DNA from: Lentzea tibetensis
Lineage (GTDB): Bacteria; Actinomycetota; Actinomycetes; Mycobacteriales; Pseudonocardiaceae
Direction of reading: 5' to 3'
NCBI RefSeq assembly: GCF_007845675.1
Contig: NZ_VOBR01000012.1
Coordinates: forward strand, 1-64,000
Length of the DNA: 64,000 nt
The position numbers and the translations under genes are program-made. Position 1 is the first letter of the stretch; every line of letters starts with the position of its first letter. Below are positions 34,142 to 42,735 of this stretch, piece by piece. Under the pieces are notes generated by a model. The model searched no databases. It worked only from the letters and a program-made list of their open reading frames with translations, and was not told the DNA's origin.

Positions 34142-36102
34142 GGGACCACCAAGGGCAGGGACACGTGGACCCGGCCGCCGGTGGGCGACGGGCCCGCGTC
34201 GAAGCGGCCGCCGAGCTCCGCGGCGCGCTCGCGCATGGTGTTCAGGCCGACGCCAGGATGCCACGGGCCGTTGAGCGGGCCGTCGTCGGTGATCTCCACG
34301 TCCAGGTCGTCGGTGCAGCGCAGCCGGAGCACGGCACCGGACGCGCCGGAGTGCCGCACCACGTTGGTGAGCGCCTCGGTGGCGATGCGGTACGCCGCCA
34401 CCTCGACGGCGGCCGGGAGTGCCGGGACCTCGTCGGGGACGTCGAGCCGGACGTGGAGCGCGGCGCCGTCGGCGCGCCAGGCCAGGTGTTCGGCCCGTTG
34501 CCGGAGTGCGCCGAGCAGGCCGAGCTCGTCGAGCGCGGGTGGGCGCAGGTTCTCGACGAGGCGGCGCACGTCGGTGATCGCGGTGCGGACGTCCGTGCGG
34601 ATCGCCGCCAGCAGGCTCCGCGTGCGGGCGGGGTCGGTGCCGAGGAGGTTGGTGGCGGCGTCGGCGGTGAGCGCCACGCCGGTCAGCGTGGGGCCGAGGC
34701 CGTCGTGCAGGTCTCGGCGCAGCCGGCGGCGTTCCTCTTCTTGCGCGGCAACGATTCTCTCGCGGGAGGTCTGCAGCTGGGCGGACAGCAGGGTGGCGTG
34801 CACGGCAACCGCGAGCGGCGCGGCGACGAGACCGAGCACCGCGCGGTCCGCCGCCCCGAGGTCGCCCTCGCCGGGACGCACGCCGACGCGCAGCTCACCG
34901 ACGGGCGCGCCGCCGTACTCGAGCGGGACGACGGCGACCTCGGCGGGCGCCGTGCCGTCCTCGGCGAGTGGTCCGTCGCTCGTGTGGACCGCGACGTACG
35001 GCACGCGCAGCGCGGTGCGGATCGCGGACACGACGCCCGCGAGCCCCGGTCCGGCGAGCTGTTCTCCCACGCGGGACACCACGCGTGCGGGATCGCCTCG
35101 GTCGCCGTACAACGCGCGGTCGACGAGCCGCTGCAGCCGCGGCAGGACGGGCGCGACGAGCAGCGCCACCACGATCGTCGCCACCGCCGACCTGCCGAGC
35201 TGCGCGGACACGAACCGGTCCAGCACGGCGACCAGCACCCCGTACGCCAGCACCACGCAGGCGGACAGCAGCAGCCAGGTGACCACCCGCGACACCACGA
35301 GCCGGATGTCCAGCAGGCGGTGCCGGATGATCGCGATGGTCACCGCGACCGGGATCAGCGGGATGGCGAACAGCACCACGATCGGCGTGCCCGTCACGAG
35401 CGACCACGGCGTGACGAATCCGACGGTGGTGATGGTGGCCAGCACCAGCCACAGCAGCTGACGGCGCAGCACGTCGTCACCGCGCCGGTACCGCACGACC
35501 ATCGCGATGATCCCGACGAACAGCGCGGCCAGCGTCCGCACCTCGCTGAGGATCCACAGTGGAGCGACCTGGTCGTACCAGTCGACGGTCAGGTACCCGG
35601 TGGGCAGGCCGGGCGTCAGCGGTTGCGGGGTCGCTCCGAGCTCCACCACGAACAGCGGGGCGGTGACGACCAGCACGAGCAGCACGGGCCGCCAGCGGGG
35701 CGAAGGCGGCCTGCCGTCGGGGAAGAGCACCAGCGCCAGCGGCAGCAACAACCCGATGGACCACGGCCACGAGTAGGCGAACACCGTGGCGACCAGCCGC
35801 TGGAGGCCGACGGGCGCGCCGCCGTCGTGCAGGACCTGGAGCAGCGGTGCGGCCATCGCGGTGGTGGCGTGGCCGAGTCCGTCGGCCACGAACAGCCAGC
35901 CGATCGGGTTGCGCGGCCGGTGCCAGGCGATGATCGCGCCGCAGGCGGCGAACGCCGCGCCGATGACCGAGTTGGTCACCACGAAAGCGTTCAGCGCCTG
36001 CTGCCACGACCACCCGACGCCGATCGTGAACGCGACGGCGAGGCCGACCTCGGCGACGGCGAGCGCACCGAGGCCGGACGAGAGCGCGCGGCCGACTGCC
36101 AT
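34138..36102 (-). CDS. Membrane sensor histidine kinase (HisKA_3 type)
   Basis: A 654-residue kinase. The N-terminal ~330 residues contain about eight to ten membrane segments, then a GAF-like region, then the HisKA_3 dimerisation helix with the phospho-accepting His in RRDLHDGLGPTL near residue 465, and an HATPase domain ending HVSLPLV. The layout matches actinobacterial kinases paired with NarL-type regulators. It is transcribed divergently from two small membrane protein genes. Confidence 0.93.
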   Translation of the reverse strand: MAVGRALSSGLGALAVAEVGLAVAFTIGVGWSWQQALNAFVVTNSVIGAAFAACGAIIAWHRPRNPIGWLFVADGLGHATTAMAAPLLQVLHDGGAPVGLQRLVATVFAYSWPWSIGLLLPLALVLFPDGRPPSPRWRPVLLVLVVTAPLFVVELGATPQPLTPGLPTGYLTVDWYDQVAPLWILSEVRTLAALFVGIIAMVVRYRRGDDVLRRQLLWLVLATITTVGFVTPWSLVTGTPIVVLFAIPLIPVAVTIAIIRHRLLDIRLVVSRVVTWLLLSACVVLAYGVLVAVLDRFVSAQLGRSAVATIVVALLVAPVLPRLQRLVDRALYGDRGDPARVVSRVGEQLAGPGLAGVVSAIRTALRVPYVAVHTSDGPLAEDGTAPAEVAVVPLEYGGAPVGELRVGVRPGEGDLGAADRAVLGLVAAPLAVAVHATLLSAQLQTSRERIVAAQEEERRRLRRDLHDGLGPTLTGVALTADAATNLLGTDPARTRSLLAAIRTDVRTAITDVRRLVENLRPPALDELGLLGALRQRAEHLAWRADGAALHVRLDVPDEVPALPAAVEVAAYRIATEALTNVVRHSGASGAVLRLRCTDDLDVEITDDGPLNGPWHPGVGLNTMRERAAELGGRFDAGPSPTGGRVHVSLPLVVP

Positions 36103-36135
36103 GTGGACAGTGTCCGCCCTCGGGTTCCCGCTGTC

Positions 36136-36153
36136 CCGGGATCGTGATCCCGG
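36136..36153. promoter_or_regulatory. Palindrome in the divergent promoter region
   Basis: CCGGGATC-GT-GATCCCGG, an 8-bp perfect inverted repeat with a 2-base spacer, lies between the histidine kinase start and the rightward membrane protein gene. Position and symmetry fit an operator, but there is only one copy. Confidence 0.4.
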
Positions 36154-36252
36154 ATCGGCCGGGCGATCTCCTCGTTCACCCGGAACGCGGCCTCATGCCG
36201 GGGGAGGTGTCCCGGCCGCACGGTGGACGCAGTCGAACTCCGGAGGTGTCCA

Positions 36253-36603
36253 GTGTCCAGATCCACGCGTGCCGGGCTGATCGTGCTCGGTGTGCTCTCA
36301 GTGCTCGACCTGTTGCTGCCGCTGCTGACCGACGGCGAGCACCCACCGATGGCGATCGCGCTGGTCGCCGCCGCACTGGGGCTGGCCAGCCTGGTCCTCG
36401 TGGTGTCGGCGTGGCGTGGCGCCACCCGCGCGGTGGTCCCGCTGGTCGTTCTGCGCGCGTTGTCCGCGCTCGGGGCCGTGCCCGCGGCCGTCGTGCCCGG
36501 CGTCCCCCAGCCGGCGATCATCGCAGCGGGTGCAGGCGTGCTGCTCACGGCCGTCGGCATCGTCCTCGTGCTGGCCAGCCGGGTCACGGCGGGTGCGCGA
36601 TGA
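36253..36603 (+). CDS. Small four-helix membrane protein, unknown function
   Basis: A 116-residue hydrophobic protein with about four predicted membrane helices and no domain I recognise. The GTG start at 36253 has GGAGG 7 bases upstream. Its stop overlaps the next ATG (ATGA), so it is coupled to a second membrane protein. Divergence from a two-component system suggests the pair may be its target. Confidence 0.75.
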   Translation: MSRSTRAGLIVLGVLSVLDLLLPLLTDGEHPPMAIALVAAALGLASLVLVVSAWRGATRAVVPLVVLRALSALGAVPAAVVPGVPQPAIIAAGAGVLLTAVGIVLVLASRVTAGAR

Positions 36604-37274
36604 CCGCCGGCCTCCTGACCGCCGCCCCGCGGACGAGACGTCCGTCCCGCTGGCTGGCCGCGGCGCTGCTGCCCGTCGGCCCGGCCGCGATCGCCGTGCT
36701 CCGGCTGGTCATCCCCTACGACACGACGGACTCCCCGGCCGCGGCCGTCGCGAAGGTCGCCGCGGATCCGGACGCCATGTCCCTGGCCGTCTGGCTGGGC
36801 CTCGTCGGCATGCTGACCATGGTTCCGGCCGTGCTGTGGGTCGCCGGGCTCACCCGCGCGGCGGCACCGCGCACGACCGCGGCGGCCGTGCTGCTGCTCG
36901 TCCCCGCCTACCTGTCGCTCGGTGTGCTGCTGTCCGGTGACGCGGTCCTGCTGTTCGGTGTGCGGGAAGGACTGCCCGACGGTGTGACCGCCCAGCTGTT
37001 CGACGGCGCGTCGGTGCACCCGGCGATCGCCGTCGCGGGCCTGGTGTTCATCGTCGGCCACGTCTTCGGCACGGTGCTGCTGGGTGTGGCGATGTGGAGC
37101 TCGCGCGCGGTGCCGCGCTGGGCGGCCGTGGCGACGCTGGTGTCGCAACCGCTGCACTTCGTGGCGGCCGTGGTGATCGTCAGCCACCCGCTCGACCTCG
37201 TCGCGTGGGGCCTGAACGCGGCAGGCTTCGCCGCGGCGGCGATCGCACTCCTCCGGCAGCCTCCTGCCGAGTAG
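36600..37274 (+). CDS. Multi-helix membrane protein, unknown function
   Basis: A 224-residue protein with six or so predicted membrane helices. A periplasmic loop between the first two helices (YDTTDSPAAAVAKVA) recalls DUF4386-like proteins, but I cannot name the family firmly. Coupled to the preceding gene through ATGA. It ends at a bidirectional terminator. Confidence 0.75.
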   Translation: MTAGLLTAAPRTRRPSRWLAAALLPVGPAAIAVLRLVIPYDTTDSPAAAVAKVAADPDAMSLAVWLGLVGMLTMVPAVLWVAGLTRAAAPRTTAAAVLLLVPAYLSLGVLLSGDAVLLFGVREGLPDGVTAQLFDGASVHPAIAVAGLVFIVGHVFGTVLLGVAMWSSRAVPRWAAVATLVSQPLHFVAAVVIVSHPLDLVAWGLNAAGFAAAAIALLRQPPAE

Positions 37275-37287
37275 GTCCCGTTCGCAC

Positions 37288-37324
37288 GGCCGACCCGGCG
37301 TCCACTGTGGACCCCGGGTCGGCC
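37288..37324. terminator. Bidirectional terminator
   Basis: An outer 11-bp stem (GGCCGACCCGG) encloses an inner stem GTCCAC/GTGGAC, between convergent genes ending at 37274 and 37335. The inner stem is also a copy of the dispersed TCCACWGTGGA motif. Confidence 0.82.
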
Positions 37325-37334
37325 ACGAGAGTGA

Positions 37335-37793
37335 TCAGTTGGCCTCGGGAGTGCCGTCAGGCATCGCGAGCCGGTATCCCACCGCGAGCAGGGGCGCGAC
37401 CACGGCGAAGACGGGCATGAGCTGGTTGAGCTGGACGCCCGCGACGACAGGCAGCCGGTCGGCGAACTCGGGATCGGTGAACTCGGCACCGGGGAACAGG
37501 ATCGCGGGTACCTGCGTGGCGGAGTAGAAGCCGGCGAACAACGTCGCCCAGCGCACCGCGGATCGGGATCGCTTCCCCGGTCCCCACAGCTGCCAGAGGC
37601 TCACCGCCGCCAGTTCGAAACCGAGCGCGATCGTCTGTCCGTTGTGGAACTTCGCGTGCGGGGGCCAGTTCGGGTTGAACACGTGGGTCTCGTTCCAGTC
37701 AGCGGCGATCGCCCCGGCCGGCCCGGCGATCGCCACCGCGGAGATGAGCAACTTCCCGACCAGACGTCGAGTGGAGCGGCCCGCGGTGCTCAC
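37335..37793 (-). CDS. Small integral membrane protein (possibly DUF6640-like)
   Basis: A 152-residue protein with four predicted helices and a conserved-looking loop DWNETHVFNPNWPPHAKFH near residue 35. That loop resembles a family of uncharacterised bacterial and fungal membrane proteins (possibly DUF6640), but the match is from memory. The GTG at 37793 overlaps the stop of the TetX-like gene (GTGA), so the two are coupled and probably under the same TetR repressor. Function unknown. Confidence 0.7.
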   Translation of the reverse strand: MSTAGRSTRRLVGKLLISAVAIAGPAGAIAADWNETHVFNPNWPPHAKFHNGQTIALGFELAAVSLWQLWGPGKRSRSAVRWATLFAGFYSATQVPAILFPGAEFTDPEFADRLPVVAGVQLNQLMPVFAVVAPLLAVGYRLAMPDGTPEAN

Positions 37794-39247
37794 GACGCCG
37801 CGCCACGGGTGCCGGTGAAGGCGATCGACATCATCGCGGCCTTCGCCTTGCCGGTCATCCGGTCGCCGTCGATCGAGGCGGTGCACGTGACCTTCACCGG
37901 GAAGGGCGAGGTGAGCTTGGCGGTGAACCTGAGGTCGTCGCCCGCGAGCTCGCACTCCTCCAGCGCGACGCCGTCGAGGGTGCCTGCCGTCCCGCCGGTG
38001 CCGAGCACCAGCGCACTCCGCCTCTCCCCGCTCGGTGTCCGGAAGCGCAACGTCCACGTGGTGACGGCGGGGTTGAGGCGCCGGTACTCGGCGGCGGCCG
38101 CCATCGACGCCCGGTGCTCCTCCGCTGTGTCGGGAACGTCGGCGGGGTCGAACTCCTTGGTGGCGAAGAACCTCTCCATCGCCTCGTTGGCGCCGACGGC
38201 GTGCTCACCGGCTCGGGGGAACATGACCTTTTCGTAGCGGATGACGGCTTCGTCGACCGTGGCCTCCTCCGCGATGGCGCGGGCGAGCTCGGCGCCGTCG
38301 AGCATCGCGAGGTTCACGCCGAAGCCGCCCCACGGGGACATCAGGTGCGCGGCGTCCCCCAGCAAGGTCACGCCGGGACGGTGCTCCCACGCCAGAGGTG
38401 CGGGCAGCGCGTGGATCGGGCGGTTGACGAAGCCGCCGTCGCCGTCGGTGATGAACGGCATCAGGTCGTCGGACCAGCCGGCGAACTCCGCGCGCAGGAA
38501 CCGTTGCACGGCAACCCGGTCGTCGAGGTCGAGGTCGGCGCACCAGTCGAGGCCGGTGCGCAGGGCGACGTAGCCGCGGACGTGCCCGTTGCTGTTGCGC
38601 TGGCCGATGAGCGCCCGTCCGGCGTTGTCGCTGGCGAACATGTGGCCGTCGCCGACGAGCTTCGCGATGCGGGGATGCCGGACGTCGACGTCGTCGAAGC
38701 GGGCGTCGAGGAACGAGATGCCGCTGTAGTCCGGGGTGGCGCCGGTCAGGAGTGGACGGACCCTCGACCAGGCCCCGTCGGCCCCGATCAGCAGGTCGGC
38801 CTCGGCGACGGCACCGTTGGCGAACTCGAGGCGGTGCACTCCCCCGCCGAGCGGCGTCGCCACGTGCAGCTTGTGGCCCCACCGCACGGTTCCAGCTGCC
38901 AGGTGCGCCGCGAGCAGCGCCCGCAGCTGCCCGCGGTCGATCTCGTTCGCTGCCTCGTCGTGTTCCTCGGGGACGTACGCGACCAGCACGGTGCCGTGCT
39001 GGTCGAGCCGGGTCTTGGCCTGGCCTTCGGGCCGGGCGAGTGCGCGGAACTCGGCTAAGAGACCCGCGTCCTCCAAGGCGATCTGCCCCGAGTCGGCCTT
39101 GAGGTCGAGCGTGCCTCCGGCGTCACGGGCACCGACAGAGGCGTCGGCGTCGTAGACGGCGACCTCGATGCCGTGCCGCTGCAGGACACGGGCGCACAGC
39201 AGGCCGCCGGGTCCGGCTCCGATGATGGCGATGCGTGGAGTGGTCAT
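37790..39247 (-). CDS. TetX-like FAD-dependent monooxygenase with C-terminal beta-module
   Basis: A 485-residue flavoprotein. Residues 1 to about 385 are a TetX-type hydroxylase: IAIIGAGPGGLLCARVL, DG-type ADLLIGADGAWSRVR and the GD motif GVTLLGDAAHLMSPWGGFGVN. TetX proteins are about 380 residues; here about 95 extra residues follow, from TTWTLRFRTPSG to IAFTGTRG, a beta-rich module of the kind found as a C-terminal add-on in some actinobacterial enzymes. It is divergent from a TetR gene across a short operator-bearing gap. It could inactivate a tetracycline- or aromatic-type compound; it is outside the SARP-array regulon. Confidence 0.9.
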   Translation of the reverse strand: MTTPRIAIIGAGPGGLLCARVLQRHGIEVAVYDADASVGARDAGGTLDLKADSGQIALEDAGLLAEFRALARPEGQAKTRLDQHGTVLVAYVPEEHDEAANEIDRGQLRALLAAHLAAGTVRWGHKLHVATPLGGGVHRLEFANGAVAEADLLIGADGAWSRVRPLLTGATPDYSGISFLDARFDDVDVRHPRIAKLVGDGHMFASDNAGRALIGQRNSNGHVRGYVALRTGLDWCADLDLDDRVAVQRFLRAEFAGWSDDLMPFITDGDGGFVNRPIHALPAPLAWEHRPGVTLLGDAAHLMSPWGGFGVNLAMLDGAELARAIAEEATVDEAVIRYEKVMFPRAGEHAVGANEAMERFFATKEFDPADVPDTAEEHRASMAAAAEYRRLNPAVTTWTLRFRTPSGERRSALVLGTGGTAGTLDGVALEECELAGDDLRFTAKLTSPFPVKVTCTASIDGDRMTGKAKAAMMSIAFTGTRGAAS

Positions 39248-39260
39248 GTGCAGGCTCCAA

Positions 39261-39296
39261 AGTTTCAGTAGCTGTAAAACTATAGTAGCAGAAACT
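39261..39296. promoter_or_regulatory. Putative TetR operator between tetX-like and tetR genes
   Basis: AGTTTC at 39261 is mirrored by GAAACT ending at 39296, with TAGCTGTAAAACTA and TAGCAGAAACTA forming an internal direct repeat. The 76-bp divergent gap is AT-rich against its surroundings, so this is the likely shared promoter and repressor site. Confidence 0.6.
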
Positions 39297-39323
39297 ATCG
39301 TGCGGCTGGACTACGCTGGAGCC

Positions 39324-40034
39324 ATGAGTGCGCGATCGGTGAGCTGGACGGCTCTGCGCGGCCCGGCGGGCCACCCGCCGGCCGACGAAGGACTGCGGGA
39401 GCGCAAGAAGCGCCTGATGCGCCAGCAGCTCTCCGACACGGCGACTGAGCTGTTCATGGAACGGGGCTTCGACGCCGTCCGGGTGGCCGAGATCGCCGAG
39501 GCGTGCGGGGTGTCGGAGAAGACGGTCTTCAACTACTTCCCGACCAAGGAGTCGCTGGTACTGGACCGCTGGGAGGCCACGACCGTCTCGCTGCGGTCGG
39601 GCCTGGCCGACGCTTCACCCGTCGACGCGGTGCTGCGGATCCTGGCCAGCGAACTGGAGGACGTGCTGTCCTGGCTCGCCGGACAGGAGGATGCGGCGCT
39701 GGCGCGCTCTGCGGTGCGACGCTTCGGCGAACTGGTCAGCGCCACGCCGTCATTGCGCGCGCACCAGCGGGATGCGCTGGACCGCGTGGTCACCGTCGCC
39801 GCGGAGATACTGGCCGAGCGCGCCGGGATGAGCGCCGACGACCCCGAGCCGCGGATCGCCGCGACCGCACTGGTCGGGCTGTGGGACGTGCAGGCCCGCT
39901 CACTGCGGGCCCACCTGGACGGCGACCAAGGGCTGGACGAGGTTCGCGACGGCGTGTCGGCCGCGGTTCACCGCGCGGCACGCGTCATCGACACCGGACT
40001 CGGCTCGTACCCCTTCACACCAAGCCAGTCGTAG
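39324..40034 (+). CDS. TetR-family transcriptional repressor
   Basis: A 236-residue regulator. After a 25-residue N-terminal arm, the TetR helix-turn-helix reads TATELFMERGFDAVRVAEIAEACGVSEKTVFNYFPTKESL in short pieces (residues 35-75). The C-terminal half is the variable ligand-binding domain. The start is ATG 39324. It is divergent from the TetX-like monooxygenase gene, the classic layout of a repressor controlling a drug-modifying enzyme. Confidence 0.92.
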   Translation: MSARSVSWTALRGPAGHPPADEGLRERKKRLMRQQLSDTATELFMERGFDAVRVAEIAEACGVSEKTVFNYFPTKESLVLDRWEATTVSLRSGLADASPVDAVLRILASELEDVLSWLAGQEDAALARSAVRRFGELVSATPSLRAHQRDALDRVVTVAAEILAERAGMSADDPEPRIAATALVGLWDVQARSLRAHLDGDQGLDEVRDGVSAAVHRAARVIDTGLGSYPFTPSQS

Positions 40035-40066
40035 TGATCAGGAGTGCCACAGGCCTCCTGATCACT
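40033..40066. terminator. Bidirectional terminator
   Basis: A 12-bp perfect stem (AGTGATCAGGAG) with a short inner stem GCC/GGC, located in the 31-bp gap between the convergent TetR and hydrolase genes; its right arm touches the hydrolase stop. Confidence 0.82.
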
Positions 40067-40938
40067 CACGACTTCTCGCTGAGAACCTCGCTGAGCTTCT
40101 GGGCGAACGCCTCGGGCTGGCCGGGATAGCCGAACTCGGGGCCTAGGAAACCGCCGTGGTGGCTCGGGAACACGACCGCCTGCAGACCGAGCAGCTCGGC
40201 GGCGGCGAGCGAGGTGCGTCCGGTGAAGACGTCGCCGGACTCCTCACCGACGGCGATCACGACGCGCGTCGGTGCCGCGGCGAGCGCGTCGACGTCGGGG
40301 CGGTAGCTGCTGACGGCCCACGACCGGTCGGACAGCAGCACGTCGTCGCGCGCGCCGTCGTCCTCGGCGGGCAGCCCGAACTGGACGGGATCGGCCGCGG
40401 GCTGGGCGAAGTACTCGTCGGTGAACTCGCCACGCCAGGCCGTCATCGCGATGAACGCCGCCATCCCGGCGCCGAACCCCTTGGCCTCGTAGGCGTCACG
40501 GATGCCCGCACGGGCGCGCTCCGCGGCCTCGGCGTCCGACAGCACCGGGATGAGCGGCGGTTCGTGCGCGACGAGGGTCGACACGTCGTCCGGGTGGGCC
40601 GCCACGAGCGCGAGCGCGGTCACCGCGCCACCGCTGCTGGCGAACATCTCGACCGGCCCCGCACCCAGCGCCTCGATCACCGCGTGCACGTCACCCGCCT
40701 GGACGTCGGGCGAGTTCTCGACCCGGCCGTCCTTGCGCGTGCTGCGGCCGAGACCGCGCGGGTCGTAGGTGACCACCGTGCGGTCGGGGAGGAACGACGC
40801 CAGGGTGGCGAACCCGTCGGCGGTCATGGGCTGGCCGATCATGAACAGCGGCGGCCTGCCGTCGGCGGCGGGCAGCGGGCCGTGCACGTCGTAGGTGAGG
40901 TCGGCTTCGGCGGTTTCGAGCAGGTGCGTCGTCGTCAT
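40066..40938 (-). CDS. Alpha/beta hydrolase
   Basis: A 290-residue alpha/beta-fold hydrolase. The nucleophile elbow reads FASSGGA near residue 103 (a G-less variant of GxSxG: A-S-S-G-G), an oxyanion-region segment MIGQPM lies near residue 35, and the catalytic His is probably in FPSHHGGF near residue 263. The start is ATG 40938. It stands alone, convergent with the TetR gene. Substrate unknown. Confidence 0.88.
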   Translation of the reverse strand: MTTTHLLETAEADLTYDVHGPLPAADGRPPLFMIGQPMTADGFATLASFLPDRTVVTYDPRGLGRSTRKDGRVENSPDVQAGDVHAVIEALGAGPVEMFASSGGAVTALALVAAHPDDVSTLVAHEPPLIPVLSDAEAAERARAGIRDAYEAKGFGAGMAAFIAMTAWRGEFTDEYFAQPAADPVQFGLPAEDDGARDDVLLSDRSWAVSSYRPDVDALAAAPTRVVIAVGEESGDVFTGRTSLAAAELLGLQAVVFPSHHGGFLGPEFGYPGQPEAFAQKLSEVLSEKS

Positions 40939-41103
40939 CGCAGTCGCTACATCTCCCGTGTCGAGAACTCAGCGAAAACCCTACGCCCGAGTGCCCGGAC
41001 AGGCAGCCTTTCCACTCGGCACGCAGACCGCATGAAGTGGATCTGCCACCGGCCATCGCGATGTACAGCCGCCTGGCGCGGCGCGTTGTGGTAGTGATCA
41101 TGC

Positions 41104-41547
41104 GTGATGCGATTCGGACACATGCGCGCAGCGATGGCCTTGGCAGCGCTCGCGACCATCGCGGGATGCAGCCAACAACAGCCGCCCACCCCAGCGCAGG
41201 TGAGCGTGACATCGGCGCCCAACACATCCGCAGCACTAGCGGTCGACGCGGCAGTCGAGCTCGAGGCAGCGGTCCGCGCGTACTCGGCGGCGTACCTCGG
41301 TGGGAAGGGCGAGGCCTACGATCTGCTGTCGCAGCGCTGCAGGGAACGCATGACGCGTGCTGCGTTCCTCCAACTCGTCGCCGCGGCGAGCGAGCAGTAC
41401 GGCCCGCAGGAGATCGCGTCGTTGAAGATCGATCAGGTCAGCGGCGACCTCGGCCGGGTGACCTACACCTACGCGAAGCCCGAACTGGACCAGCGCGGCG
41501 AGCCTTGGGTGCGAGAGACCGGCATGTGGCGCGTCGACGACTGCTGA
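41104..41547 (+). CDS. Putative lipoprotein, unknown function
   Basis: A 147-residue protein with a lipoprotein signal: charged MRFGHMR, a hydrophobic stretch and the lipobox IAGC, giving an N-terminal lipid-modified Cys. The mature part (about 125 residues) resembles NTF2-like or DUF4878-type small domains only in general character (AVRAYSAAYLGGKGEAYDLLS). Start GTG 41104 or ATG 41107. It ends 4 bp before the stop of a convergent gene. Confidence 0.78.
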   Translation: MMRFGHMRAAMALAALATIAGCSQQQPPTPAQVSVTSAPNTSAALAVDAAVELEAAVRAYSAAYLGGKGEAYDLLSQRCRERMTRAAFLQLVAAASEQYGPQEIASLKIDQVSGDLGRVTYTYAKPELDQRGEPWVRETGMWRVDDC

Positions 41548-41551
41548 GTGT

Positions 41552-42184
41552 TCACAGGCACGGTGGCCGGTAGCCGTCGACGCGCAGTCCGCGGAAGTCC
41601 AGCTCGTTCGGGGTCTTGCCGACGAAGACGAGGCCGCGCGCCTCGGTCAGCGCCGAAGCCAGCGAGTACGTCGGCTTGCCCAGTTCGGGCAGCGTCGTCC
41701 ACTTGTCGGGCGCGAAGCTGAAGAACTTCCGCACGAGCTTTCCGCGGGTCGACGGAACGAGCGTGAGCCACTTGTCGCCGCCGCTCCAGTGCGAGGCGGG
41801 ACGCAACTGGACGTAGAGGTCGTCGGTGGCGCTGTAGGTCAGCCAGAAGCCGGACGACCGGGAGAGATCGGCCTGCGCCTCGAACTTGTTGCCGAGCCAC
41901 ACGACGATCACGTGCCACTCGGCGTTGAGGAACGTCACCTTGGCCGCGTACCGGTCGCGCTCGCGGACGAGCAGGCTGCCGGTCGCGGGCACGGTGGTGC
42001 CCTCGCCGCTGGCGAGCCACTGCTGCAACCGGTCGATCGACGGCGTCGCGCATTCACAGTTCTGCTGATGCGACGCATCGCTGCCGGACGCGTGGCCGAA
42101 CGGGCCGACCAGCAGGGACGCGATCACCGCGAGAACACTGACCAATGCGACCGTTCCACGACTGTGCGTCGTCCCCATGCGCAT
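41552..42184 (-). CDS. Secreted protein of unknown function
   Basis: A 210-residue protein with an N-terminal signal peptide (VALVSVLAVIASLLVGP). The mature region is rich in Trp and beta-strand segments (SGFWLTYSATDDLYVQLRP, DKWLTLVPS), suggesting an extracellular binding or glycan-active domain, but I do not recognise the family. Cys pairs at both ends (CEC near 45, PPC at the C-terminus) could form disulfides. Confidence 0.75.
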   Translation of the reverse strand: MRMGTTHSRGTVALVSVLAVIASLLVGPFGHASGSDASHQQNCECATPSIDRLQQWLASGEGTTVPATGSLLVRERDRYAAKVTFLNAEWHVIVVWLGNKFEAQADLSRSSGFWLTYSATDDLYVQLRPASHWSGGDKWLTLVPSTRGKLVRKFFSFAPDKWTTLPELGKPTYSLASALTEARGLVFVGKTPNELDFRGLRVDGYRPPCL

Positions 42185-42224
42185 TCCAGCGACCGTAGCG
42201 GGTCGGCGCGTGAGTTGGGAAGGA

Positions 42225-42716
42225 TCAGTGCTTGCGCACGACGCGTTCCGGTTGGCCCTCTTTCCAGACGTGGATGTCGAGGTGGCCCTCGTTCATCCCC
42301 ACCGAGGACGCACTGACGATGTCGGCGGCGTAGAAGCGGTCGAACCGGCGGCCGCGGAGGTCGAACCCCGTGGTGGCGAACAGGTCTTCGGCGAACCGCT
42401 GGTGCAGCTGCGGGTCGGGCACGTCGCGGACGCGTCCGAACAGCTTCGCGTCGCCGTCCGACACGCCGGTGTCGACCGTGGCCGTGTGCAGGCAGAACCG
42501 CGGATCGCGCTCCAGGTCCGCGAACTTGGTGGTGTTGGGCATGCCGACGATCCAGAGCTCGTTCTCGAAGAACCGCGGCTCCATCGGGCTGATCCGCGGG
42601 AACCCGTCGGAGCGCAATGTGCCGAGCATGCACAGGTTGCCGGTCGCGGTGTGCCTGCGGACGAACGTGTCGGCGATCCGCGGGGCACCCTGGGCGAAGT
42701 CGTTCCACGTGGCCAT
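42225..42716 (-). CDS. PPOX-class flavin/F420-binding protein
   Basis: A 163-residue split-barrel protein of the pyridoxamine-5'-phosphate-oxidase-like class. LCMLGTLRSDGFPRISPMEP is the first barrel hairpin, and LWIVGMPNTTKFADLERDPR the following dimer-interface part. Such proteins bind FMN, F420 or heme; which one cannot be told. Start ATG 42716. It probably stands alone. Confidence 0.85.
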   Translation of the reverse strand: MATWNDFAQGAPRIADTFVRRHTATGNLCMLGTLRSDGFPRISPMEPRFFENELWIVGMPNTTKFADLERDPRFCLHTATVDTGVSDGDAKLFGRVRDVPDPQLHQRFAEDLFATTGFDLRGRRFDRFYAADIVSASSVGMNEGHLDIHVWKEGQPERVVRKH

Positions 42717-42735
42717 GCCCCCGAGCCTAGGGGTC

